Positions 26,497 through 35,988 of a stretch of 64,000 nucleotides of DNA are shown here, piece after piece. The stretch covers positions 1 through 64,000 of the forward strand of contig NZ_JAGGKD010000002.1 of NCBI RefSeq assembly GCF_017873415.1. Direction: 5' to 3'. Every line of letters starts with the position of its first letter. Position 1 is the stretch's first letter. This DNA is from Methanolobus bombayensis. Lineage in GTDB: Archaea > Halobacteriota > Methanosarcinia > Methanosarcinales > Methanosarcinaceae. Both the position numbers and the translations under genes were made by a program. The notes below the pieces were generated by a model. That model did no database searches and had not been told where the DNA came from. It saw only the letters and a list, made by a program, of their open reading frames with translations.

Positions 26497-28254
26497 TTGG
26501 CAAGTATACATCCAGAGTGGGAAGATATCGATAGATTCCATAACAAACTTACAGATGGAGAACGTTATATTGCGAAATATCTACATTCAAATCTCTCTGA
26601 TGAATGGGAAATTTATGTTCAACCTTTTTTAAATGGATCTAGACCCGATTTTATTTTATTAAGCCAAGAATATGGAATAATTGTTATTGAAGTCAAAGAT
26701 TGGTCGCTTAAAAGCTATTGTCTTGAAAATAATAAGTTATATGTAAAAACAACAAAAGGGAAACATGAACAATTAAATCCCGTTGATCAAGCGGAACATT
26801 ATAGCAAGAAATTGAAAAAACTTATTTCACCTCTTGAATCAAAAATCAAGAAAGACAATAAATTAATACGTGAAATCATTTATTTCCATAAAGAAACACA
26901 GTCTTCTGTTGAAGAGTTTTTTCCAGAAATAAAGAAATGGGACAATAAGAGATTAGCTGGAAATGATGGATTAAATAAACTAGATGAGTTCATTTACCAT
27001 TCTGTTAATAAAAATTATAGTTTGATGGATTTAGAAACCCTTGAATATATTAGAACATGGGTTCAACCGCCTTTTCATTTTAAAGAACAATGCAAGCCTA
27101 TTGATTTTAATGTGATACCAAACGGAAAAGAAATAAAGAAACATTCTGAGCCTAATCCAGGTTCACATCGTATAAGGGGAGTTGCAGGAAGCGGGAAAAC
27201 ATTAGTACTTGCATATAGAGCAGCAAAATTAGCCAAAGAACATAAAGTTCTTATTGTAACTTATAATAAAACGTTGTGGCATTATATTCATGATAGGGTA
27301 GCACAAGCTCCTTTTGATTTTGAACGGAAAAATATTGTTTATACCCATTTTCATGAGTTTTGCAATGACATTTTAACTGAGTTTGATTATCCAAAACCAT
27401 ATAAAGAAGATGAAAAAGATTTTTATTTTAGGAATATTGTTTCTTTTGTCAGCAAAGCACTTTATAGCTCTTCTCAAAATGGAAAAAATATTGAAGAACA
27501 TAAATATGATGCAATTCTGATAGATGAAGCTCAGGACTTTGAGGCAGAGTGGATTGATTTATTAAGGAAATTCTTGAAAGGAAGGAAAGAGTTTTTAATC
27601 GTGTGTGATGAAGCCCAGAATGTTTATGGACGCGATATGGGTTGGACTGAAAATATCGGAGCTAAAAAAGGTTTTGTTGGCCCATGGGGCAAACTGTCGA
27701 ATTGCATCCGTCTTCCTAAATTAATAGCTGAAGAGGCAAATCGTTTCGCAAAAGATTATGTACCTGACGTGAAATTACATCCAGTACCTACCCAAACAAA
27801 ATTGTTTGAATTTGATCCTATATTAAGGTGGATTTCTTGTAAAAACAAGGATGAATTAAATGATCAAGTTGAAGCAGCATATGATTATTTAGTAAATGAA
27901 ATAAAGGAACAGCCAACAGATATTGTTATACTTTTCCAAAGCACAACCCTTGGAAAAAATATGGTTGAGAAGTTTGAAAACGACAAACATTTAAAAGTAA
28001 ATGATGTTTTTGAAGATAACCATAAGACTGCTTTTTGGATGGGTGTTCCTAGAATTAAAATGAGTACAATTCATAGTTTCAAAGGATGGGAACTAAAAAA
28101 TGTTATAGTCGTTGTAACAGTAAATAACCCTTCAGAAATATACACAGCAATATCAAGAACCATGCAAAACTTGATAGTTATAAACCTCATCCACAAATAT
28201 GATGAATACGGTAAAAGTTGGCCTAGTACAGAACCTTTTGTGGTAGCAGTTTAG
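26497..28254 (+). CDS. NERD nuclease-domain UvrD-type helicase
   Basis: A 585-aa protein. The N-terminal NERD (PD-(D/E)XK) domain shows RPDFILLSQEYGIIVIEVKD (Asp near 50, E-x-K near 68). A superfamily 1A helicase follows: Walker A GVAGSGKTLVLAYRAAK (about 229), Walker B AILIDEAQDFEAEW (about 340) and motif V MSTIHSFKGWELKN (about 523). Expected activity is ATP-driven unwinding with DNA cleavage. NERD-helicases occur in defence islands, and the next genes here are also nuclease-helicases. The TTG start is chosen because GGAG lies nine bases upstream. Repeats A3 and a family-B head precede it and A4 follows it. Confidence 0.85.
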   Translation: MASIHPEWEDIDRFHNKLTDGERYIAKYLHSNLSDEWEIYVQPFLNGSRPDFILLSQEYGIIVIEVKDWSLKSYCLENNKLYVKTTKGKHEQLNPVDQAEHYSKKLKKLISPLESKIKKDNKLIREIIYFHKETQSSVEEFFPEIKKWDNKRLAGNDGLNKLDEFIYHSVNKNYSLMDLETLEYIRTWVQPPFHFKEQCKPIDFNVIPNGKEIKKHSEPNPGSHRIRGVAGSGKTLVLAYRAAKLAKEHKVLIVTYNKTLWHYIHDRVAQAPFDFERKNIVYTHFHEFCNDILTEFDYPKPYKEDEKDFYFRNIVSFVSKALYSSSQNGKNIEEHKYDAILIDEAQDFEAEWIDLLRKFLKGRKEFLIVCDEAQNVYGRDMGWTENIGAKKGFVGPWGKLSNCIRLPKLIAEEANRFAKDYVPDVKLHPVPTQTKLFEFDPILRWISCKNKDELNDQVEAAYDYLVNEIKEQPTDIVILFQSTTLGKNMVEKFENDKHLKVNDVFEDNHKTAFWMGVPRIKMSTIHSFKGWELKNVIVVVTVNNPSEIYTAISRTMQNLIVINLIHKYDEYGKSWPSTEPFVVAV

Positions 28255-28264
28255 TTTAATTAAT

Positions 28265-28446
28265 AATTCTGAACTTATTAATTAAGTTATATCATTTAAA
28301 TTTTGAATGATGTAATTCAAGCATAATAGAGTAATCAATTTTAGCAGAACAAGCGAGAAAAATCTATAGATAATTCTCTTTTGTATGAGGAAACACAAAA
28401 TGTCATCTCACTTGTATATAATTAGAGTTTGTCCTGTTTAATTCAG
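28265..28446 (+). repeat. Dispersed repeat family A, copy A4
   Basis: Shared blocks are TTAATTAAGTTATATCATTT, TTTAGCAGAACAAGCGAGAA plus AAATCTATAGAT, GAGGAAACACAAAATG and the 3' TTTGTCCTGTTTAATTCAG. It lies between the NERD-helicase and Dna2-like genes. Confidence 0.75.
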
Positions 28447-28541
28447 CTTAAGATATCATCAGTATCCATAAAACGGATTTTTAGATTAGGCCACATATTT
28501 TTAACTATTAGATACAAATTATAACCATATCTCTGATTACC

Positions 28542-31500
28542 ATGACACGATACAATCTTAGTCCTTCAATGATTGCACGATTTTTCTATCATGATTGCGA
28601 CCGTTACTTACGCTATCATGCAACGCCAAGAAAAGAGTGGAGCAGTAATGGAATACCGCTTGTTAACATAGCAGAGAGCCCAATATCAAAAAGGCTTTTA
28701 CATGCAGGAATCAAGTGGGAAGAAGAGGTAGTTCTTAGTATACTAAAAGATGATGTAATACTGCCTGATGGACCTGGTGCTGTACATGAAAGAAAGCATA
28801 CTATCGAATCGACATTGATATTACTTGATAATTTAAGCTTAGGAAAAGCGGTATTTCAACCTTCATTGAAAACATCACCTGATTTTCTACAAAAATATAA
28901 TCTTTCTCCAGACCTGTGTATATTCAAGACATCATATCCCGATCTTATAAGATCAGTTCTAAACGACAAGGGTAAAAGTGTACTTCAGGTAATTGATATA
29001 AAAGCAAATGAAAAGCTAAAAGTTAGTCATAGGATACAAACTGCATTGTATACTTTAATGTTACAGGATTTATTGGAAAAGAATGATTTAGAACATAAAG
29101 TTGATTTTGAGCAAGCAGGTATATGGCTTTATGATCAAAACGAGCCTGATCTTTTCGATCAAAGTCTTATTATTAAAGTAGTAGAAGACTTTTTGACATA
29201 TCGTTTACCAGATATCTTAAAATCTCCCATAGAAGATTTATCGTGGCATCTTTACTACCGTTGCGAGTTCTGTGAATTTTATAATTATTGTAGATCAGAG
29301 GCAACTGAAAAAAATCTAGTTTCACAAATCCCTTCCTTATCAGTTGGTGGAAGAGAGTATCTAAGAAATGCACCAGTACCAGGTGGAGTAAATTCACTGA
29401 GAGAACTAGAAATATTACTCAATGAGCAAAAATCAGAAGAATTTCTGGAAAAATGTGGATCTCTTAGAAATAAAAGAGATGTTTTGCGAAGCACTATCAC
29501 TGCTTTTAATACGGGAGAAGTCATTTTTCATGGAGCCACATCGTTATCCATTCCAATTAATGAAGATATAAGTCTTTTTCTGACATTTCAATCTGATCCA
29601 ATTTCAGGAGATATATATGCAGCAGGTTTCCGTCGGTTAAAAGGTAAAGATATTTATGGGAATACTTCGAGGGAAACCTTCCATATAGCAAAACATCCAG
29701 ATGAATGTATCAAAATACAAGAATCATTTTTAAAAGACCTATTTGATGAATTAAAGGTATTACACGACTTTAATCATAATAAGGAATGGGGAGACCAGAA
29801 GTCTTTACAGACATATGTATTCGATACATATGAACAACGGCTTTTCAAGAAATTATTAAACGATGCATTGAAAGATTCACAAACTGCGCCTGTTGCTTTG
29901 AACTTATTGTTCTATTTCCAAGATACATCTTTATCTGAAGAAGAAACACATCCATCTAAAGAAATATCACATCCATTAGTTGTTCTCGTCCATGAAATCC
30001 AGAAAGTAGCAAGTTTGCCTGTCATATTTAGTTACCGTCTACCCGAAGTTCTTAATGCATTTCCTTCATCTAATTTTGATTATAGCATTAAACCAAATTC
30101 TTTATTCTGGTTTGAGCACAGTAACATTTTAAGATTCGATGCAATATCAATGGCATGGGATGGGGGACGAAATGAAGCTATAGATTGGGTAAAAGATGAA
30201 CTTTCAAGACGACTTCTGGCTTATAGCAGTGTTCTAAGTGGATTCCGTGAAAAAGCACAAGAAATACTTGTCACTTGGCCACAAAAATTTGTAATCCCAT
30301 TTTCTGATAATTTTAACTATCCTGAACTTTCAAGACTAATTTTCATTACAAGATATGAATCTTACAAAACAGCAATTGACCTACGTGAGATGCGTACCCA
30401 TTTGCTGAAAGAAAGAATACGAGAAGGATTTAGTATTCCGTTAGAATATGTAGGATTGAATATATGGAGATTAATTTTACCTATTGATTCAAGCCTCTTT
30501 GAACAATATGAACATTTCAGTAATCTTCTTGTTCCAGAAGGAGAAGAAGGTGAAAAGTTGCAAATAGCTTTTGATGATTACAAATATCGTTCGGCACTTG
30601 ATCCTCCTTGGGGAAGTAAAATCTCCTTTGCTATGATAGAGGATAAAAAAGTAGATCCTAAGGATGATAAACTGAAGTTGCTTCATCTAGATGTTCATTA
30701 TGCAGCAGGGCAAAAAAAGTTTGAGACTGGAGATAGGATGGTATTTCATCCACGTTTCACCGATTTCACATCAATACGTCTAATTAGAAGACTTAAAGAA
30801 CTTGACAAAGAAATTGAAGATAATGAGTTCATTAAACTACTACGCAATCCTGTAGTCTTTTCGGAACCTGTAAATGAGATTGAAAGCACTTACAATAGTG
30901 CTCAAAAATATGCGAATGAAAGTGATTTCACTAACAGTCAATTAAAGGCATTTAATCAAATGCTTAAAAATCGTTTAACTCTTGTTTGGGGACCGCCAGG
31001 TACTGGTAAAACACATTTTCTTTCAAAAGCGATTCTGAATTATATAAAAGCAAATAGAGATGATGGTAAGGCTGTTCGTATCGGAGTCACCGCATTTACG
31101 CACGCAGCTATTGAAAATCTATTAGTTAAGATACAGGAAGTATCCTGTGATGAAGAGCTTGCAGATGAAATATCAATTTATAAGCTTGGTTCTGCAAGGA
31201 CTGGAAAAGGACAAGAACTCTTGAAAACCCAATCTGAATCCAGAATATATGACCTAATGAGTCACCCTTATCTTATTATTGGAGGGACTGTTTATAGCTT
31301 TAATAAAATAAGCAAGGACATGAATTCCGTTGATATATTAGTTGTAGATGAAGCTTCTCAGATGAAATTTAGTGAATTGGCATTAAGTATGAGTGTCTTC
31401 AATGACGGGAAACGTTTGGTCCTTGCGGGTGATGATCTCCAATTACCTCCAATCATATCTGGAGAGTATCCTGAATCAGAAGATGGATTACCAGGGCTGC

Positions 31501-32333
31501 ATGATTCTATATTCACTTATCTTCGCCAGCGAGATGACATTTCCGATCCTAATTATACCTGCCAACTTCTTGAAAATTGGAGAATGAACCAAACTTTATC
31601 AAAATTCCCTGCTGAAACATTATATGGAGAGAACTACAAGCCATCCACTGAAGAAATAGCAATGCAGCAGTTATGTTTAATTCCTAAAAAGATAAACGAC
31701 CAGTTCGTAGATTGGGTACTGGATTCCGATTATCCATTGGTTGTTTGTATTCTTGAAGATGTTAGAGCAACAACAAAGAATGTTATTGAAGCAGAATTAG
31801 TTGCTAACATAGCTGTTCAATTAAGAGAATGTCTAATTCAAGATGATAATTGTCCGTATCCAGATACAGAACAAGGTGATTCCAAGTTCTGGAAAGATGG
31901 TTTGTTCATAGTGAGTCCACATCACGCACAGATCAGAGCGATCAAAGATAGTCTTTCCAAACTGAGAGAATGGCATTTCCAACCATTTGTTGACACTGTT
32001 GACAAGATGCAAGGACAGGAAGCGCAAGCAGTAATTGTAAGTTATGGTGTAAGTGATGCAGAAACTGCAATGAATGAAGCAAATTTCATCTATAGTTTAA
32101 ATAGACTGAATGTTTCAATAACAAGAGCTCGTGCAAAATCCATAGTGTTTTTATCTAGACAATTGTTAGAACCACCACTGGATATCTTGCAGAATACTAA
32201 TAGTGCAGATGGATTTAACCACATGTTGAATTTGGTAGATTTTTGCAGGAAAAATGGCCTGGAAAAAACATTTGAGATTGAGTCATTAGATAATGAAGAA
32301 AATGTTAGATTGACGGGAATGAAGGTCAGATAA
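28542..32333 (+). CDS. Dna2-like fused RecB-family nuclease and SF1B helicase
   Basis: A 1263-aa protein. The N-terminal 280 residues are a RecB/Cas4-type nuclease: a first Cys in YHDCDRYLRY (about 18), a catalytic Asp/E-x-K-like segment LQVIDIKANEKLKVSHRIQT (about 149-168) and a Cys triad YRCEFCEFYNYC (about 240-252), so an iron-sulfur cluster is likely. The C-terminal helicase has Walker A VWGPPGTGKTHFLSKA (about 815), Walker B ILVVDEASQMKF (about 933) and TVDKMQGQEAQAVIVSYG (about 1150), the SF1B/Dna2/Upf1 pattern. The 500-residue middle is unassigned. It should process DNA ends by combined unwinding and cutting. In this neighbourhood a defence role is more likely than housekeeping repair (inference). 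Confidence 0.85.
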   Translation: MTRYNLSPSMIARFFYHDCDRYLRYHATPRKEWSSNGIPLVNIAESPISKRLLHAGIKWEEEVVLSILKDDVILPDGPGAVHERKHTIESTLILLDNLSLGKAVFQPSLKTSPDFLQKYNLSPDLCIFKTSYPDLIRSVLNDKGKSVLQVIDIKANEKLKVSHRIQTALYTLMLQDLLEKNDLEHKVDFEQAGIWLYDQNEPDLFDQSLIIKVVEDFLTYRLPDILKSPIEDLSWHLYYRCEFCEFYNYCRSEATEKNLVSQIPSLSVGGREYLRNAPVPGGVNSLRELEILLNEQKSEEFLEKCGSLRNKRDVLRSTITAFNTGEVIFHGATSLSIPINEDISLFLTFQSDPISGDIYAAGFRRLKGKDIYGNTSRETFHIAKHPDECIKIQESFLKDLFDELKVLHDFNHNKEWGDQKSLQTYVFDTYEQRLFKKLLNDALKDSQTAPVALNLLFYFQDTSLSEEETHPSKEISHPLVVLVHEIQKVASLPVIFSYRLPEVLNAFPSSNFDYSIKPNSLFWFEHSNILRFDAISMAWDGGRNEAIDWVKDELSRRLLAYSSVLSGFREKAQEILVTWPQKFVIPFSDNFNYPELSRLIFITRYESYKTAIDLREMRTHLLKERIREGFSIPLEYVGLNIWRLILPIDSSLFEQYEHFSNLLVPEGEEGEKLQIAFDDYKYRSALDPPWGSKISFAMIEDKKVDPKDDKLKLLHLDVHYAAGQKKFETGDRMVFHPRFTDFTSIRLIRRLKELDKEIEDNEFIKLLRNPVVFSEPVNEIESTYNSAQKYANESDFTNSQLKAFNQMLKNRLTLVWGPPGTGKTHFLSKAILNYIKANRDDGKAVRIGVTAFTHAAIENLLVKIQEVSCDEELADEISIYKLGSARTGKGQELLKTQSESRIYDLMSHPYLIIGGTVYSFNKISKDMNSVDILVVDEASQMKFSELALSMSVFNDGKRLVLAGDDLQLPPIISGEYPESEDGLPGLHDSIFTYLRQRDDISDPNYTCQLLENWRMNQTLSKFPAETLYGENYKPSTEEIAMQQLCLIPKKINDQFVDWVLDSDYPLVVCILEDVRATTKNVIEAELVANIAVQLRECLIQDDNCPYPDTEQGDSKFWKDGLFIVSPHHAQIRAIKDSLSKLREWHFQPFVDTVDKMQGQEAQAVIVSYGVSDAETAMNEANFIYSLNRLNVSITRARAKSIVFLSRQLLEPPLDILQNTNSADGFNHMLNLVDFCRKNGLEKTFEIESLDNEENVRLTGMKVR

Positions 32334-32699
32334 TCATATTATGAATTTGTAGTAACTTCTTTTCCTTTGTTTTGATTGATCAATATCTAAACTTGGAATT
32401 CGTTAAAACATTTCTGCCTTACATAGGCGGAGATTATAGGATACATTCGTTTCAGTAATCGTATATTTGCAACTTTACTGTTGTTATATTGGTTCAAATT
32501 ATCTCTCTCTCGTAAGATGGATGGGGATATATACAACTCAAATTTTTGCAACGCTTTTGCAGATGTCAAACAAAAATCAAATGTTAGATTTCTAGGAAAC
32601 TGTATACGATTTATAATAGAGATAAAATCTTAATAGTTAATTTAAGATTTAATAATATATGAAAAAATTTATATGTGTAAAATTCTTTAGTATATACTT
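32334..32699. other. Intergenic region with repeat B2
   Basis: This 366-bp gap is mostly repeat B2 (32,416-32,552). AT-rich sequence with TTTATATGTG near 32,668 precedes the next gene and could hold its TATA box. Confidence 0.45.
32416..32552 (+). repeat. Dispersed repeat family B, copy B2
   Basis: Hairpin GCCTTACATAGGC (32,416-32,428) then GGAGATTATAGGATACATTC, CAGTAATCGTATATTTGCAA, CTTTACTG, GGTTCAAATTATCTCTCTCT and GGGGATATATACAACTCAAA. It is the closest match to B1. Confidence 0.75.
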
Positions 32700-34250
32700 A
32701 TGACAGAACTTGGAAATGAAATAAAATATCATGAAAATTTATTTACTAATGATCAAGCTTTAAAAGTTGGTAAAATCCATTTTTACTTATTAAAAGCTGA
32801 TACTGAAATGCAAAAAAGATGTTGGGTAGAAAATACGTCTAATGAAACTTGTTTTTCCACTCCAGAAACGACTACTTTTGGAGATGAAGTTGAATCTGAT
32901 GAAATTCACTGGTGGGTTTTTAAGAAAGAGCAACATCGAGATGAATTGATGAACAAGACAACAGAGGTCTTAATAAGTGCCCAAAAATTAAAAGAAAGCT
33001 CTGATAAATTAAAAAATGATTTTTATAACAAGACCTATCAAACTACAATAGACAAAATTATCCATTTTTTAGAAACTAATGCCAACGAAATTGAAAATTT
33101 ATACCAATACGTTTTATGGCTTAACAGTAAAGATATCTTGGCTCCAAGCATGTTATTTAATTATCGGGTATGGGGATCAACAAGACTTTCTGCTAGAACA
33201 CTACAAATAGATGCCAATGATAGTGATGAGGATGATGAAATAATAAAAATGTGTATTGAAATTGCTCTAGGATTATATTCGGAAGGACGATACAGCCTTT
33301 ATGATACGGCTATGGAACTTGATGAAAATATATACAATGAAAAGCATGAAAATTTGCATAATTCTCTTAATAAACTATGTGCATCTTTAGATGAACCTTA
33401 TTCTATTAATGAAATGCCTTATTCTAGTGAAGAATTACATGCACTTGTAAATGAAATATACAATTTAGTCGATCAATCATCTGATTCTAAAACAAATTTA
33501 CCTTATTCTATTGAGCAATTACATGCATATGTTGAAGATTTAAGTATGCCAAGAGAAGTATCTTATGAAGAATTAAGCGTTAAAACTTCTCATGCAATAT
33601 TGGATGAACTTGCTGAGTACTTTGAACAAATAAGAACATGCCTAAGAAACATCCAAATTGATATTAAGAAATATAATTCAAGTGATTTTTTGCTATATGA
33701 CTCATCTTTTTGGGAATATGCTATCCAAGAATCAATACAACCAGGAAGAATAGAAACTCCCTTATGGGATTTCAAACAAACACTTGAAATGTGGCATGTT
33801 GGAGAAAATATTAAAGAGGAAAAATGTGTTGATTTTTGCAAGCATATAGCTGCGTATGCAAATAATGAAGGGGGGGTATTAATTGTTGGAATCACTGATA
33901 GTGAACCAAGAGAATTTGTAAATATAGCAGATTTAGAAAACAAAGTACAATCAATAAAATCGACAATTCAAAGGTACATTGACTATGACAATGATTTTAC
34001 CCACATACAACAGATTATCATTGAAAATGGAAATGCAACAGAAAGTTGTTTAATCATTGCAATTGCACAAACTAAGAATGTGGTGGGAGTTAAATGCAAT
34101 GATGTCAGTTATTCTTATCCTTTTAGGACACAAACTGGTAAGGCATACAAAAGCTTTAATGAAATTCAATCTGATAAAAGGTCTAAAAGGGTAAATCATG
34201 ACAACTTTTATTTTGTCTCTAAAATTAACCGTATGCTTTTATCATCCTGA
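32700..34250 (+). CDS. Schlafen AlbA_2-domain protein
   Basis: A 516-aa protein. The C-terminal third holds the AlbA_2 (Schlafen-type, ATP- or nucleic-acid-binding) domain: LWDFKQTLEMWHV (about 354-366), CKHIAAYANNEGGVLIVGIT (about 378-398) and YPFRTQTGKAYKSFNEI near the end. The N-terminal 330 residues are acidic, helical and contain three diverged repeats of a (M/L)PYS-(x)-EELHA type (about 240-285). AlbA_2 proteins occur as transcription regulators and in antiviral contexts, sometimes as RNases. It sits between repeats B2 and B3, alone on its transcript as far as I can tell. Confidence 0.75.
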   Translation: MTELGNEIKYHENLFTNDQALKVGKIHFYLLKADTEMQKRCWVENTSNETCFSTPETTTFGDEVESDEIHWWVFKKEQHRDELMNKTTEVLISAQKLKESSDKLKNDFYNKTYQTTIDKIIHFLETNANEIENLYQYVLWLNSKDILAPSMLFNYRVWGSTRLSARTLQIDANDSDEDDEIIKMCIEIALGLYSEGRYSLYDTAMELDENIYNEKHENLHNSLNKLCASLDEPYSINEMPYSSEELHALVNEIYNLVDQSSDSKTNLPYSIEQLHAYVEDLSMPREVSYEELSVKTSHAILDELAEYFEQIRTCLRNIQIDIKKYNSSDFLLYDSSFWEYAIQESIQPGRIETPLWDFKQTLEMWHVGENIKEEKCVDFCKHIAAYANNEGGVLIVGITDSEPREFVNIADLENKVQSIKSTIQRYIDYDNDFTHIQQIIIENGNATESCLIIAIAQTKNVVGVKCNDVSYSYPFRTQTGKAYKSFNEIQSDKRSKRVNHDNFYFVSKINRMLLSS

Positions 34251-34647
34251 GGATTGTTTTTTAATTTCGATATGAGCTGTTACCAACAATTTAACAGCTC
34301 CATATCCATAATGTAATCAATGAACAGTATTTATACGCCTGAATCGGGTGGGGTCTATAGGATACTTTCATCTCATAATTCAGTAATTGTGTATTTGTAA
34401 CTTTACGGGATAATATGTTTGTTCAAATTATTCTCCTCTCAATAAGTTATGGGGCTGATGGTTGGTTTTATCTATACTAAATAATTAGTACCTGAGCCAA
34501 AGAAAGAAGTAGGGGTGAATTTTTATATTGAAATAACAATCTAACTTCTTACATAATTTGGATGGATTAGATTATAATAAAAGGGTATTATTACTGAAGA
34601 ATGTGATATTTTAGTTGCTTCTTCTTCTTTCAATAACGGTGATAAAG
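34251..34647. other. Intergenic region with repeat B3
   Basis: About 400 bp holding repeat B3 (34,337-34,455). Upstream of the next operon a ribosome binding site GGTGA lies at 34,638-34,642. Confidence 0.4.
34337..34455 (+). repeat. Dispersed repeat family B, copy B3
   Basis: Hairpin GCCTGAATCGGGT, GGGGTCTATAGGATACTTTC, CAGTAATTGTGTATTTGTAA, CTTTACGG, GTTCAAATTATTCTCCTCTC and AATAAGTTATGGGG. The 3' TATATACAACTC block is lost. Confidence 0.7.
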
Positions 34648-35988
34648 ATGGCAAAATCTGTTTTTGAAGGTGAATGGCTGTTTACATCGCCTTCGAACTC
34701 TTCTATTATCAAACGTGGGGATGTTTTAGGCTGGCAAAAGATCGCAAATGATTTTTCAGATATGCTCGCCCCTGATCTTAATAATGGAACTCATGATGCA
34801 CGTTGGATCTCGATATTGTCATGGTGTCTTGTCGTTTCAAATACAATTCCGCTTAGGCAGGATTTTGATCGGTCAGAACTGTACAAGTGGTTAAAGCCTC
34901 TTGAAGTATTTTGGATAAAAGCTACTCTTGAAAAAATAGCTTCTGACAATAAATACGGAAACTACAGTGATTATCAGCTTCCAGGTCGCAGGAAAATAAA
35001 AGAGTGGTCTGGAAAATATAATGATCTCAAAGAACTACTTGATGACTTGGATAATTTTCGTTATTCAGGGATATATGGTACATACAGGACTATTTTAAAA
35101 AATGTACCTGGATTCACAGAAGATTGTGATGGTTGGACACCAGATATTGTAGCTACTGACCTTGCAAATCAATATAATATCCCATATCAAAAAAATATCT
35201 CTGCTAGAGGTAATCCTCAACCAAATGCATATTGGCTTGGTAAAACATCTATTGAAAATAGTGATGAGAAGTCATTATGGGACTTAATACGGAGTCAAAG
35301 AATTAGCAGGCTGCCAACTTCAAAAAAGAGTGTGAGTAATCTTACAAAAAAGGAAGAACAGATTCTTATTAGTGCTCTTTTTTCGAAAGATGGGAATGGT
35401 AAAAGACGTAGAATTGTAGCAAATGCCATCGAAAAATCAAATGCTCAATCTTATGCGGATCTCTGCAATGATGTCTCTAAAAAGTTACAAGATATTCCAG
35501 ATGCATACCTGCTATGCCCATTTTCAAGGCTTTCTGATTCAGCAATCGATCTTTTGAATAATATCTGGAATTGTATAAAGGACAAACCACGAGTAACTCT
35601 TTCTGAAGTCCATATTACTGGAGATTGTCGACAGCAATTAAAAAATTCAGTGGATTTATGGATTGAAGCCAAAAATGACTCTTTAGCCAACAACTTTAGA
35701 ATAATTGATCAATTTGTTTCTATGATTTCAGATATTGATAACATGAAAGATGCAGATCTTGTCAGGTGTATTGTGAACTATCACTCAGAAAACTGTAGAG
35801 GTCGTAAATGGATGCAAATAAACAATGAGTACGTTGAACCTTTGTTATTTTCAAATACTACAGAAGCCTCTTATTATCGTTTCCGTCTTTGGCAATTGAG
35901 TAGGTTGGCATTACAATGTGGTTTTATACATAATATTCCAGGTATCCTTTCACAAGAATCATTTTATATGGAGGATTATGATGAATAA
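34648..35988 (+). CDS. DUF6361-like protein of a PLD/helicase defence-like operon
   Basis: A 446-aa protein from the ATG at 34,648, supported by GGTGA five bases upstream (a TTG at 34,615 would add 11 residues). The N-terminal part, WQKIANDFSDMLAPDLNNGT followed by DARWISILSWCLVVS, resembles the start of DUF6361-type proteins (a sequence-style judgement). No catalytic motif is visible; the rest is alpha-helical. Its stop overlaps the start of the PLD gene, and the helicase follows one base later, so three genes are tightly coupled. It may supply target recognition or regulation for the PLD nuclease and helicase. Confidence 0.55.
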   Translation: MAKSVFEGEWLFTSPSNSSIIKRGDVLGWQKIANDFSDMLAPDLNNGTHDARWISILSWCLVVSNTIPLRQDFDRSELYKWLKPLEVFWIKATLEKIASDNKYGNYSDYQLPGRRKIKEWSGKYNDLKELLDDLDNFRYSGIYGTYRTILKNVPGFTEDCDGWTPDIVATDLANQYNIPYQKNISARGNPQPNAYWLGKTSIENSDEKSLWDLIRSQRISRLPTSKKSVSNLTKKEEQILISALFSKDGNGKRRRIVANAIEKSNAQSYADLCNDVSKKLQDIPDAYLLCPFSRLSDSAIDLLNNIWNCIKDKPRVTLSEVHITGDCRQQLKNSVDLWIEAKNDSLANNFRIIDQFVSMISDIDNMKDADLVRCIVNYHSENCRGRKWMQINNEYVEPLLFSNTTEASYYRFRLWQLSRLALQCGFIHNIPGILSQESFYMEDYDE

